Assembly (NCBI RefSeq): GCF_039526245.1
Contig: NZ_BAAAIV010000010.1
Span: forward strand, 62,001 to 126,000
Direction of reading: 5' to 3'
Source: Arthrobacter_H rhombi
Lineage (GTDB): Bacteria > Actinomycetota > Actinomycetes > Actinomycetales > Micrococcaceae
DNA length: 64,000 nt
The translations under genes were made by a program, and so were the position numbers. Below are positions 26,263 through 34,225 of this stretch, piece by piece. Positions within the stretch are counted from its first letter, which is position 1. Every line of letters starts with the position of its first letter. The notes beneath the pieces were generated by a model, which saw nothing but the letters and a program-made list of their open reading frames with translations, was not told the origin of the DNA and searched no databases.

Positions 26263-26772
26263 TCATTGTGTGCGGGCTTCCACGGCTGCGGATACCCGGT
26301 GGTAGTCGGCGGTCGAGTAGGCGACCAGCAGGACGCGCTCGACGGCGCTGGTGGTCCCGGTGATGGCCTCGACGGCCGCCGCCACCGCATCGTCCGGCGG
26401 CCAGGCGTAGACGCCGGCGCTGATCAGCGGGAAGGCGACGGACCGGGCGCCGAGCTCGTCGGCTACCTCGAGGCTGCGCCGGTAGCAGGACAGCAACAGC
26501 GAGCGGTCGCGCTCGCCGGCGCCGTAGTTCGGCCCCACGGTGTGGATGACCCACCGTGCAGGCAGCCGCCCGGCCGTGGTCCACCCGGCATCGCCGGTGG
26601 CCAGCCCGTGGGGGAACCGGGAGACGCAGTCTGCCAGGACCGTGGGGCCCCCGGCCCGGTGGATGGCCCCGTCGACGCCGCCCCCACCCCGCATGGCGGT
26701 GTTCGCGGCGTTGACGACGGCGTCGACCTGCTGGGCGGTGATGTCGCCGTGGTCGGCTGTCAAGGTGGTCAT
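26263..26772 (-). CDS. Macrodomain protein (ADP-ribose hydrolase-like)
   Basis: A 169-aa stand-alone macrodomain of the YmdB/MacroD type, which removes ADP-ribose or deacetylates O-acetyl-ADP-ribose. The ADP-ribose pocket motifs are present: VDAVVNAANTAM with the catalytic Asn, GGGGVDGAIHRAGG, and FPLISAGVYAWP. Its ATG overlaps the stop of the flavodoxin-like gene (ATGA), and the DUF2249-cupin gene follows 14 bases later. The neighbouring alkyltransferase fits a nucleic-acid damage or ADP-ribosylation role, by inference. Confidence 0.92.
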   Translation of the reverse strand: MTTLTADHGDITAQQVDAVVNAANTAMRGGGGVDGAIHRAGGPTVLADCVSRFPHGLATGDAGWTTAGRLPARWVIHTVGPNYGAGERDRSLLLSCYRRSLEVADELGARSVAFPLISAGVYAWPPDDAVAAAVEAITGTTSAVERVLLVAYSTADYHRVSAAVEARTQ

Positions 26773-27167
26773 GGCCGCTCCTGTCCTCCCACCCAGTCCA
26801 CCACCGGGGGGATCGTCGCGAAGACCGCACCGCCGTCGTCCTCGTGGAACAACGTGATGTAGGGCCGCTCGGCCGGCTTGAACAGGCGCTCGTAGGACCC
26901 GGCGCCGCGTCCGCCACCGACGACGACGACGGCACTGTTCCGCTCCGGGGCGATCGCCCGGGCCAGGACGATCCCATGGAGCCGCCCAAAACGCGGTGGC
27001 CCGACGAGGACCAGGGCGTCGTAGAAGATGATGTCGTTCGCCGCGGCGTCACGGACCTGGATCCGCTCGGCGAGATGACCTGCGGCCCGCAGCGCGTCCT
27101 CCAGGGCCTGGGCGTAGGCGCTGGTCGGTGCGTGGCGGGCGTAGTAGACGATCGCGATGGTGCGCAT
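26769..27167 (-). CDS. Flavodoxin-like fold protein of unknown function
   Basis: A 132-aa protein with the alternating strand/helix pattern of a flavodoxin-like fold: TIAIVYYARHAPTSAYAQAL, then YDALVLVGPPRFGRLHG, then AVVVVGGGRGAGSYERL. The usual phosphate loop (S/T-x-T-G-x-T) is not intact, so FMN binding is doubtful. Start ATG 27167 with AGGAGGA four bases upstream. It sits between ogt and the macrodomain gene, with a four-base overlap to the latter. I do not recognise a specific family. Confidence 0.7.
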   Translation of the reverse strand: MRTIAIVYYARHAPTSAYAQALEDALRAAGHLAERIQVRDAAANDIIFYDALVLVGPPRFGRLHGIVLARAIAPERNSAVVVVGGGRGAGSYERLFKPAERPYITLFHEDDGGAVFATIPPVVDWVGGQERP

Positions 27168-27181
27168 GGTTCCTCCTGACT

Positions 27182-27700
27182 TCAGAACAACGCTGGTTGG
27201 TCCTCGGCCGGGGGCAGGACGCCCTCGAGCCGGAGGAGGAAGAGCTTGCGGTCGATCCCGCCGCCGTACCCGGTCAGGGATCCGTCGGAACCGATGACGC
27301 GGTGGCACGGGACGATGATCGAGATCGGGTTGCGCCCATTGGCGGAGCCGACAGCACGGGTCAGATGCCGGTCCCCCAGCTCGGCCGCCAGCTGGCCGTA
27401 GCTGCGCGTGGTCCCGTACGGGATGGCCGCCAGGCGCTCCCAGACCCGGTGCTGGAAATCGGAGCCCGGGGGATCCAGCGGCACCGAGAACGTCGTGCGG
27501 GTTCCCGCGAAGTAGCCGCGCAGCTGGTCCATGGCCTGGACGATGACCTCCGGTATCGCGGTCCCGGATACTTCGTTCCCCTCCGGCGGACCGGGCGGGA
27601 GGTGGGCGTGGTTTTCCATGTGCACGGCGCTCAGGCCCCGCTCGGTGGCCGTGAGCCGCAGCCGTCCGATCGGCGACTCCAGATGCGCATACACGACCAT
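27182..27700 (-). CDS. ogt: Methylated-DNA-[protein]-cysteine S-methyltransferase
   Basis: A 172-aa suicide DNA repair protein that removes alkyl groups from O6-alkylguanine. The active site is IVPCHRVIG (Cys132), preceded by the DNA-binding helix segment VWERLAAIPYGTTRSYGQLA and followed by TGYGGGIDRKLFLL. The N-terminal small domain is present, so it is full length for Ogt and lacks the Ada regulatory domain. Start ATG 27700, six bases after the stop of the upstream TIGR01777-type gene. Operon position suggests damage-linked expression, which is not visible from any operator. Confidence 0.95.
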   Translation of the reverse strand: MVVYAHLESPIGRLRLTATERGLSAVHMENHAHLPPGPPEGNEVSGTAIPEVIVQAMDQLRGYFAGTRTTFSVPLDPPGSDFQHRVWERLAAIPYGTTRSYGQLAAELGDRHLTRAVGSANGRNPISIIVPCHRVIGSDGSLTGYGGGIDRKLFLLRLEGVLPPAEDQPALF

Positions 27701-27706
27701 CACGGA

Positions 27707-29110
27707 CTACCGGGTGATGGCCGCGAGCGCGGCGTCCAACTCGGGGTATTCGAACACGAACCCGGCCTGGAAGAGCCGCCGCGAGGTCGCGTGGCGACCG
27801 GTCAACCCGAGCGCGGGATCACTGCGCAGGGCGGCGGCACCGAGTTTGAGCAGCGGCTCGGGGGTGGGCAGGCCGAAGCGCTTGAGTGGACCAGCGGCCA
27901 GCGAACCGCGCAATTGGCGCATCAGTTCGGTGTTGCGGACCGGACGCGGGGCGGAGGCGATGACGACTCCCTTGGGGAGCTCGAACCCCGGTTCCACCCC
28001 GAGTCCGGCCCGGACGATGCGCAGCCAATCAGCCGGGTGGATCCAGCTGAACCATTGGCGCCCGGACCCCACGGGCCCGCCGAGCCCGGCACGGGCCAGC
28101 AACGCCAGCCGGTCGAAGGCCGGGGATTCCTGCTCCAGCACGACGGCGGTGCGCAGGATGGTCGCGTGTTCCGCGTTGGCGCCGTTGAGGGCTTCCTCCC
28201 ACGGGCGCGCGACCCCGGTCATCTGCGGGAGCGCCGCCTGGCCTTCGGGCACGGGGGAGTCCTCGGTCAGCCGCTGCTCGCCGGCATCGGAATAGATGGC
28301 CGTCGTACTCGCCTGCACCCACCGGGCCAGGGGCGTGGTGAGCCGGCGGCTGGCCTGGACCAGTGTGCGGGTGGCATCGACCCGGGAATCGCGCAGGTCG
28401 GCGATTGCCTCGGCGGTCGGGCGGACGTCGACGAGGCGGCCCGCGAGATTGACCAGCGAGACCTCCCCTCCATCGTTCTCCAATTCGGCCACCCAGGCGC
28501 CTTGGCTGCGTCCGTCCCACCTGGCCTGGCGGAAGGGCGAATCGGGGCGCGGGGTCCGGGTGAGGATGGCGACATCGAGTCCCCGGCAGTAGAGGTCGGC
28601 GGCCAGCCGGGTGCCCAGGAAGCCGTTGCCGCCGGCGATGACCACGCGGCGGGCCCGGTCGCTGGTGCCGCCGGCGAGCCGGTACAAGCGGGCGCAGTTC
28701 TCCGCGAAACGGGCGGCCAGCGGCTTGGCTGCGGTTTCGGTGAACAGTGCCGAGCCGTAGCCCTCGATGGCGACCTTCTGCGTCAGGAGGGTGCCGGCGT
28801 CGTGCCCGGTGACCTCCCAGTGGACGAGCAGCCCGCCGCCGGGCTGGTGCTGGCGCCAGGCGAAGGACCGGCCAGCCAGGTTGCGGGTGACGACGGCGTC
28901 GGGCGCGGTGCGGGAGTGGACGGCACCGAGGAGCGGCGGATTCGGTGTGAAGGCGAGACGGGTGCCGGGAACCAGCGGCCCCTGGTGCTCGGGGACCAGT
29001 GAACGGACCGCGCGGTTCCATTCCGGCAGCCGGGCCGGGTCGGAGATGATGCGCCAGACATCGTCGGGTGCCAGCGCGAGGACATGGTGCTGAGTGCGGT
29101 TCCAGGCCAT
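27707..29110 (-). CDS. SRPBCC domain fused to TIGR01777-type SDR (YfcH-like)
   Basis: A 467-aa fusion. Residues 1-150 are a SRPBCC/START-like domain (LALAPDDVWRIISDPARLPEW), and residues 155-467 are an epimerase-like SDR of the TIGR01777/YfcH family (RVVIAGGNGFLGTRLAADL; LVNLAGRLVDVRP; C-terminal ATSRRLFQAGFVFEYPEL, the DUF1731 end). Fusions of this kind are common in actinobacteria; the substrate is unknown. It is the first gene of the leftward operon with ogt, the flavodoxin-like gene, the macrodomain gene and the DUF2249-cupin gene. It is the second SDR/START-type protein in the window, with the domain order reversed relative to 7889-9343. Confidence 0.85.
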   Translation of the reverse strand: MAWNRTQHHVLALAPDDVWRIISDPARLPEWNRAVRSLVPEHQGPLVPGTRLAFTPNPPLLGAVHSRTAPDAVVTRNLAGRSFAWRQHQPGGGLLVHWEVTGHDAGTLLTQKVAIEGYGSALFTETAAKPLAARFAENCARLYRLAGGTSDRARRVVIAGGNGFLGTRLAADLYCRGLDVAILTRTPRPDSPFRQARWDGRSQGAWVAELENDGGEVSLVNLAGRLVDVRPTAEAIADLRDSRVDATRTLVQASRRLTTPLARWVQASTTAIYSDAGEQRLTEDSPVPEGQAALPQMTGVARPWEEALNGANAEHATILRTAVVLEQESPAFDRLALLARAGLGGPVGSGRQWFSWIHPADWLRIVRAGLGVEPGFELPKGVVIASAPRPVRNTELMRQLRGSLAAGPLKRFGLPTPEPLLKLGAAALRSDPALGLTGRHATSRRLFQAGFVFEYPELDAALAAITR

Positions 29111-29160
29111 GTTTTCAGCTTAGCCGCGAACGGTGAGCCGGGCGGTTCGCCGCCGGACGC

Positions 29161-29200
29161 GAACGAGGTGGCCACCCCCTGGGGGATGGCCACCTCGTTC
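29161..29200. terminator. 14-bp hairpin without T-tract after the small membrane gene
   Basis: GAACGAGGTGGCCA (29161-29174) is perfectly complementary to TGGCCACCTCGTTC (29187-29200), with a CCCCCTGGGGGA centre. It lies 18 bases past the stop of the leftward gene at 29218. No T-run follows on either strand, so it may act as a tail-less terminator. Confidence 0.65.
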
Positions 29201-29217
29201 GGTGGTGCGTTGTGCCG

Positions 29218-29478
29218 TTAGGCGGTGCGGCGCTTGGTGATGAAGCCCCAGATGACCAGGACGATCAACGAGCCGATGATGGCCCAGATCCAGGACATCA
29301 GGTCAAAGAATCCGGCGGTTCCGCTGCCGAAGAGGCTGCCGATCCAGCCGCCGAGGAGGGCGCCGATGACACCGAGGATCAGGGTGGCGATCCAGCCGCC
29401 GCCCTGCTTTCCCGGCAGGATCGCCTTCGCGATGGCGCCGCAGATCAGTCCGAGAAGTAGAAAAGCCAGAAAATTCAT
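29218..29478 (-). CDS. GlsB/YeaQ/YmgE family small stress-associated membrane protein
   Basis: An 86-aa protein with three hydrophobic segments, typical of the YeaQ/transglycosylase-associated family: FLLLGLICGAIAKAILPGKQ, GGWIATLILGVIGALLGGWI and IWAIIGSLIVLVIWGFI. Induction under stress is known for relatives, with no defined enzyme activity. Start ATG 29478 with a perfect AAGGAGGA four bases away. Monocistronic, ending at the 29161-29200 hairpin. Confidence 0.92.
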   Translation of the reverse strand: MNFLAFLLLGLICGAIAKAILPGKQGGGWIATLILGVIGALLGGWIGSLFGSGTAGFFDLMSWIWAIIGSLIVLVIWGFITKRRTA

Positions 29479-29621
29479 GCTGTCCTCCTTGCGTTTCCCA
29501 CGTGGAGTGGGCTGTAGTCCCCGGGGGGCATTGCGTCCCCGATGCGACAACTCGTCATGATATCAAAACTCCTTGACGTGGACCGTTGCCGCGGTGTGTC
29601 GTCTGCAAACCGATATCCGGG

Positions 29622-31112
29622 TCACGGTTGGGCCGGTCCTCCGACGAAGGCCGCCAACGCGGCCGATTGCGCCAGCCGGCAGTCGTTGTTGAGGTACATC
29701 ATGTGCCCGGCCTCATGGTAGTGGTGCGAGAACCGCGCCCGGGCCTGTTCCGGCAGCTGCAGGTGCGCCCAGGTGTACTCGGTCGCCGCAAACGGCGTGG
29801 CGCCGTCATGGTAGCCGTAGTCCACGTGGATGCGCAGGTCGGGCAGGTCGACCATCAGGCGTTCAAGGTCCCGGGACACGTCCACCGGGGCTCCCTCGAA
29901 CGTGCGGTAGCTCCAGGGATGGACCCGGCCGGTGAGGACCTCGTAGGGCAGATCGGACGCGTAGCCCAGTTCCACGCGGATGTAGTGGTTGACGGCGGCG
30001 GCATAGGGGCCGGTGATCGCGCGCATGCTCGGATCCTCCCACGTACGGGAATCGTGGACACGTGGGGGCTGCGCCGTGAACCGCCCGTCGATCCGGCCCA
30101 CGAGCAGGCCCTGGTCCCGCAGCAGCTCGGCGGCGAACTCCAGGTAGTCCCAGCGCAGGTTGGTCCGCCGGATGAAGGTCTCCGACAACGTGGTCAATTC
30201 CGCAAGATGGCGCACAACGGCGTCGTGCTTGCGCTTGGTGAGGCGGTTGCCCAGGTGCAGGGCCAGGACGTAGTCCCCGGAGGCGTAGTCGCGGGCGTCG
30301 CGGACGACCTCGGCCAACGAGCGGGTGCCGTGCCGACCATGATGGTGGGCGATCGCCGCGTAGGTGGGCAGGTGCAGCGCGTAGGGGGTGTCGTTGCCCG
30401 GCTGGAAGTCGACGGTGCCCAGATTCAGCACCGTGCTGATCAGCCCGAGGCCATTGACGGCCAGCCCGTGGGCGTCCAGCAGCCGACGGGCGACGGCGAC
30501 GGCCCGGAGGGTCCCGTAGCTTTCGCCCACCAGGTATTTGGGCGAAAGCCAGCGGCCGTTGCGCGTGGTCCAGAGGCGGATGACCTCGGCCACCAGATCA
30601 CGGTCCTCGATGAACGCATGGAACTCGTCGGTTTTGCCGCCGTCGACGACGCGTGAATAACCGGTGTCGACCGGGTCGATCACCACCAGGTCGGCATGTT
30701 CGAGGATCGATTCGGGGTTGTCGACCAGACCATACGGCGGCGGGGTCATCGCCCCGACGTCACCGGCATCCACCCGGCGCGGACCCAGCAGGCCCAGGTG
30801 CAGCCACAGGCTGGCCGATCCGGGACCGCCATTGAAGGCGAAGACGACGGGCCGGGGGTTGGGTGCATCCACCGGATCATGGTCGGCGGTGTAGGCGACC
30901 AGGAAGATCTCGGCCTTGGGCAGGTGGCCGTCGCTCGTCCCGTCCGAGGATTCCTCCCGGCGCAGGACCATCCGGCCGGTGGTGCTCGTGTAAGGGAGCC
31001 CGGAGGCGCTCTGGTGCGCGCGGGTGACGAAATCGTCGGTCACGGTGGCTGGCTCGTCGGCGGCGGGAAGCCCGGTCGGCCCATGGTCGCTCGGGGACGT
31101 GTGCTCTGACAT
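29622..31112 (-). CDS. Serine carboxypeptidase-like protein (family S10)
   Basis: A 496-aa alpha/beta hydrolase related to peptidase family S10. The oxyanion motif VFAFNGGPGSASLWLHLG and the nucleophile elbow YLVGESYGTLRA (Ser198) are both present; later DYGYHDGATPF supplies the Asp and HYHEAGHMMYL the His, so the triad looks complete. There is no signal peptide at ATG 31112, so it is predicted cytoplasmic, as for other bacterial S10-like proteins. Substrate unknown. Confidence 0.87.
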   Translation of the reverse strand: MSEHTSPSDHGPTGLPAADEPATVTDDFVTRAHQSASGLPYTSTTGRMVLRREESSDGTSDGHLPKAEIFLVAYTADHDPVDAPNPRPVVFAFNGGPGSASLWLHLGLLGPRRVDAGDVGAMTPPPYGLVDNPESILEHADLVVIDPVDTGYSRVVDGGKTDEFHAFIEDRDLVAEVIRLWTTRNGRWLSPKYLVGESYGTLRAVAVARRLLDAHGLAVNGLGLISTVLNLGTVDFQPGNDTPYALHLPTYAAIAHHHGRHGTRSLAEVVRDARDYASGDYVLALHLGNRLTKRKHDAVVRHLAELTTLSETFIRRTNLRWDYLEFAAELLRDQGLLVGRIDGRFTAQPPRVHDSRTWEDPSMRAITGPYAAAVNHYIRVELGYASDLPYEVLTGRVHPWSYRTFEGAPVDVSRDLERLMVDLPDLRIHVDYGYHDGATPFAATEYTWAHLQLPEQARARFSHHYHEAGHMMYLNNDCRLAQSAALAAFVGGPAQP

Positions 31113-31134
31113 GGGTTTGAGCGTACACGGGCGA

Positions 31135-31362
31135 TCAGGCCACCCGGAGGAACCCCGTGGAGAGCCGGACGACGTCCAACCGATCGGCATGGAGCATCAA
31201 CCGTTCCCCGGTCGCGTCATCACGGACCCAGACGACACCCGCCGCCGGGGCGGTGGCCTCGACCCTGCCACGGCAGTGCAGGTGGCCATGGCGCCGCGCT
31301 TCGATCACGTCGCAGGGCTCGAGCAGGCTCAGATCGGTGACGGGGGAAAGGGGGGTGTCCAT
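31135..31362 (-). CDS. Small hypothetical protein
   Basis: A 75-aa protein starting at ATG 31362 with GAGGAG six bases upstream. The sequence has a beta-rich pattern (HLHCRGRVEATAPAAGVVWV, then LDVVRLSTGFLRV) but no recognised motif. The good ribosome-binding site and base composition support it being real. It lies 22 bases upstream of the S10-like gene on the same strand. Confidence 0.55.
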   Translation of the reverse strand: MDTPLSPVTDLSLLEPCDVIEARRHGHLHCRGRVEATAPAAGVVWVRDDATGERLMLHADRLDVVRLSTGFLRVA

Positions 31363-31440
31363 GGGGTGCTCCTCGGGGTGCGTGCCGGATACGACACCCC
31401 CACTCTCCACCCGTCGTGTTTCGGTGTGGTTTCGCAGCGG

Positions 31441-32961
31441 TTAGCCGCGGGTTGCCGGTTCCGGGGTGCCGGCGACCTGGGCCTCCATGGCGGAGAACTC
31501 GCCCTCGATGACCTCATTGCGCTTGTGCGTCATCCTCGAGACGATGACGGCGACGATGAGGTTGAGCGCGAAGGCCGGCACGATTTCGTACAGGAAATCG
31601 TGAAGTGCCGGGATCTTGCCCCACACGAAGACGGTCGCCGCCCCGACGATCATGCCGCTCAGGGCACCGACGGACGTCAGCTTGCGCCAGTACAGGCTCA
31701 GGATGACCAGCGGTCCGAAGGCGGCACCGAAACCGGCCCAGGCGAAGGACACCAGCTGCAGGACGCTGGCATCACGGTCCAACGCGATGAGGAAGGCGAT
31801 GACGGCGATGACGAGGACGCCTGTTCGGCCCAGCGCGACCTGCTTCTTGGCCGTTGACTCCTTCCCGACGATGTTGTAGAGGTCCTCCACCAGGGCGGAG
31901 GAGGAGACGATGAGCTGCGATGAGATCGTCGACATGACCGCTGCCAGTACTGCAGCCAGGACGAGGCCGGCAATGAACGGGTGGAAGAAGATCTGGCTCA
32001 GCAGCAGGAACACCGTCTCGGGGTCGGTGATCTCCTTGGCGGGGTCGCCGGCGAAGTAGGCGATGCCGACCAATGCGGTGGCCACCGCGCCGAGCGCGGA
32101 AATGGCCATCCAGCTGATGCCGATGCGGCGCCCGGCCTTGGCGTCGGCCGGGGTGCGCAGTGCCATGAAGCGCACGATGATGTGCGGCTGGCCGAAGTAC
32201 CCCAGTCCCCAGGCCGCTGCCGAGACGATGCCGAGGATCCAGATCCCGGTCGGGCCAACACCCAGGCCGTCGAAGAGGTTCAGGGCCCCGGGCTTGGCGT
32301 TGCGGATTCCCTCCATGGTGGCTCCGATGCCCCCGGTGGCGATGACTCCAACGATGGGGACGGCGATGAGTGCGGCGAACATCAGCAGCCCCTGCGCCAC
32401 ATCGGTGAGGGTCGCGCCCAGGAACCCGCCGAAGAGCGTGTAGGCCAAGGTGACGACGGCGACCGCGACCATGCCGATGAGGTAGGGCCAGCCGAAGGAG
32501 CTCTCGAAGAACTTGCCGGCGGCGACCATTCCGGACGAAACATAGAAGGTGAAGAAGACCAGGATGATCAGCGACGCGGCGATGCGCAGGATGTGCGAGT
32601 TGTCCTTGAGGCGCTTCTCGAAGAAGCTGGGGATGGTGATCGCGTTCTGGGAGACCTCCGTGTAGGAGCGCAGCCGGGGGGCGACGAACTTCCAGTTCAG
32701 CCACGCTCCGATGGTCAGTCCGATGGCGATCCACGCCTCGACCAGGCCCGACACGTAGATGGCTCCGGGCAGGCCCAGCAGCAACCAGCCGGACATGTCG
32801 GATGCCCCGGCGGAAAGCGCCGCGACGCCGGGTTTCAGACCGCGTCCGGCGAGCATGTAGTCGTCGAGGTCCTTGGTTTGGCGGAAGGCAAAGTAGCCGA
32901 TGCCGAGCATGGCGGCGAGATAGACGATGATCGCCGCAAGCTGGAACGCTTGTTCAGACAT
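31441..32961 (-). CDS. putP: Sodium/proline symporter
   Basis: A 506-aa member of the sodium:solute symporter family with about thirteen helices. GASDMSGWLLLGLPGAIYVSG is the conserved sodium-site region of PutP; GYFGQPHIIVRFMA and STISSQLIVSSSALVEDLY are further PutP hallmarks. It imports L-proline with Na+. ATG 32961 is preceded by GAGGAA. Proline specificity is strongly supported by the LysR and putA genes next door. Confidence 0.95.
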   Translation of the reverse strand: MSEQAFQLAAIIVYLAAMLGIGYFAFRQTKDLDDYMLAGRGLKPGVAALSAGASDMSGWLLLGLPGAIYVSGLVEAWIAIGLTIGAWLNWKFVAPRLRSYTEVSQNAITIPSFFEKRLKDNSHILRIAASLIILVFFTFYVSSGMVAAGKFFESSFGWPYLIGMVAVAVVTLAYTLFGGFLGATLTDVAQGLLMFAALIAVPIVGVIATGGIGATMEGIRNAKPGALNLFDGLGVGPTGIWILGIVSAAAWGLGYFGQPHIIVRFMALRTPADAKAGRRIGISWMAISALGAVATALVGIAYFAGDPAKEITDPETVFLLLSQIFFHPFIAGLVLAAVLAAVMSTISSQLIVSSSALVEDLYNIVGKESTAKKQVALGRTGVLVIAVIAFLIALDRDASVLQLVSFAWAGFGAAFGPLVILSLYWRKLTSVGALSGMIVGAATVFVWGKIPALHDFLYEIVPAFALNLIVAVIVSRMTHKRNEVIEGEFSAMEAQVAGTPEPATRG

Positions 32962-33077
32962 GATGTTCCTCAATGGTCCGGTGGGTGGATGGTCCTCCGC
33001 GGGGTTGCCCCGGCGGGTACGTCCGGAAGTGTGTCAATCAATACCGGGCGATGCGAGTGAGCGGTTCCTCGAGTATT

Positions 33078-33124
33078 GCATCACGTGGACCACCCGTGTG
33101 ATGGGCATCACGGCGCCGTGATGC
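33078..33124. promoter_or_regulatory. Overlapping palindromes upstream of putP
   Basis: GCATCACG occurs at 33078-33085. GTGATG-GG-CATCAC fills 33098-33111, and GCATCACGGCGCCGTGATGC at 33105-33124 is a perfect 20-base palindrome. All lie between the end of the LysR gene and the putP start, 117-163 bases upstream of putP. A cluster of the same half-site in both orientations suggests an operator array, perhaps for the proline regulator. The 20-base palindrome could instead end the LysR transcript, but no T-run follows. Confidence 0.5.
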
Positions 33125-33137
33125 TTTCGTGACCAGA

Positions 33138-34055
33138 TTACTGGTAGCCGGGTGACAAGATTTCCACTTCACGGCCCAGGGCCCGGCGAACGGCCTCGAT
33201 GCCCGGATGCCGTGCGCTCGAGTGGCGCATCGATGTGAAGATCGAACGCTGAGGCCGGCCCGGCAGGTCGGTCAGGCGGACGGTCGGCTCGCGGTGCGCC
33301 CACATCAGATCAGGCAGCAGGGCGACGGCATTGCCCGATTCCACCAGGCCGATATGGGCCTGGAGGTCGGCCGTCTCGTACCTCACGTCCGGCTCGAACC
33401 CCGCCAGTCGGCAGGCCTGCTCGGCCCAGTGGCGCGACGCCGCCCCCTGGGGTTCCATCACCCAGGGCAGGGCCGCGGCGTCGCGCAATGTGGAAACCCT
33501 GTCGAATTCCGGCGGCGCGTCATGCAGCGGCAGGGCCAGGCGGATGTCGTCATGCGTGAGGATCTCGCGGTCCAGCTCGGCGTAGTGAGGCGCCGCATGT
33601 TCCGGATACTGTTCGGCCACGACCAGGTCGAAATCCCGGGCCCAGGTCTCGTGCAGCGCCGTTTCGGGTTCGTGCTGGACGACCTCCACCCTCAGATGCG
33701 GGTGCTCGGTGCGCAGCCGGCGCAACGTGCGCGGAAGCAGGGCCAACGCGGCCGTCTGGAACGTGGCCAACCTGACGGTCCCGGAGACCAGGGGCAACGT
33801 GCTGGCCAGCGCCGCCTCGGCGCGTTCCAGTGATTCGAGCAGCTCGGTGGTGTGGGCGACCAGGACCTGCGCCTGCGGCGTGAGTGCCAGGCGCCGGCCG
33901 CTGCGCCGCAACAGCTCGACGCCCGTCTCCTTTTCCAGAAGGGCCAGCTGCTGGGACACCGCGGAGGGGCTGTAGTTCAGCGCCGCGGCGACCCCGGCGA
34001 CCGTGCCGCGGATGCCCAATTCCCGCAGTAGGCGCAGCCGTCTGACCTCGAGCAT
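33138..34055 (-). CDS. LysR-family regulator of the proline locus
   Basis: A 305-aa LysR-type regulator. The N-terminal winged HTH reads LRLLRELGIRGTVAGVAAAL then YSPSAVSQQLALLEKETGVE, and a periplasmic-binding-like effector domain follows. The start is ATG 34055 with AAAGGG upstream. It lies between putP and the divergent putA, so it probably controls both with proline or a product as effector. PutA here lacks a DNA-binding domain, which fits use of a separate regulator. Effector and sites are inferred. Confidence 0.9.
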   Translation of the reverse strand: MLEVRRLRLLRELGIRGTVAGVAAALNYSPSAVSQQLALLEKETGVELLRRSGRRLALTPQAQVLVAHTTELLESLERAEAALASTLPLVSGTVRLATFQTAALALLPRTLRRLRTEHPHLRVEVVQHEPETALHETWARDFDLVVAEQYPEHAAPHYAELDREILTHDDIRLALPLHDAPPEFDRVSTLRDAAALPWVMEPQGAASRHWAEQACRLAGFEPDVRYETADLQAHIGLVESGNAVALLPDLMWAHREPTVRLTDLPGRPQRSIFTSMRHSSARHPGIEAVRRALGREVEILSPGYQ

Positions 34056-34225
34056 CAACTGACCCTTTCGCCGGTCTTCGAACCATCATCTTTACTTCAC
34101 GCCATTCTTCACTAATCGTTGCTTTTACTTAATACCTGACGGCCGGATACTGAACGTGTGGGGGACTGCCCCACGCCGCGCAGGCCGGTAGGTTCCGGTC
34201 GATTTCCGCTAGGAGCACCACCGAA

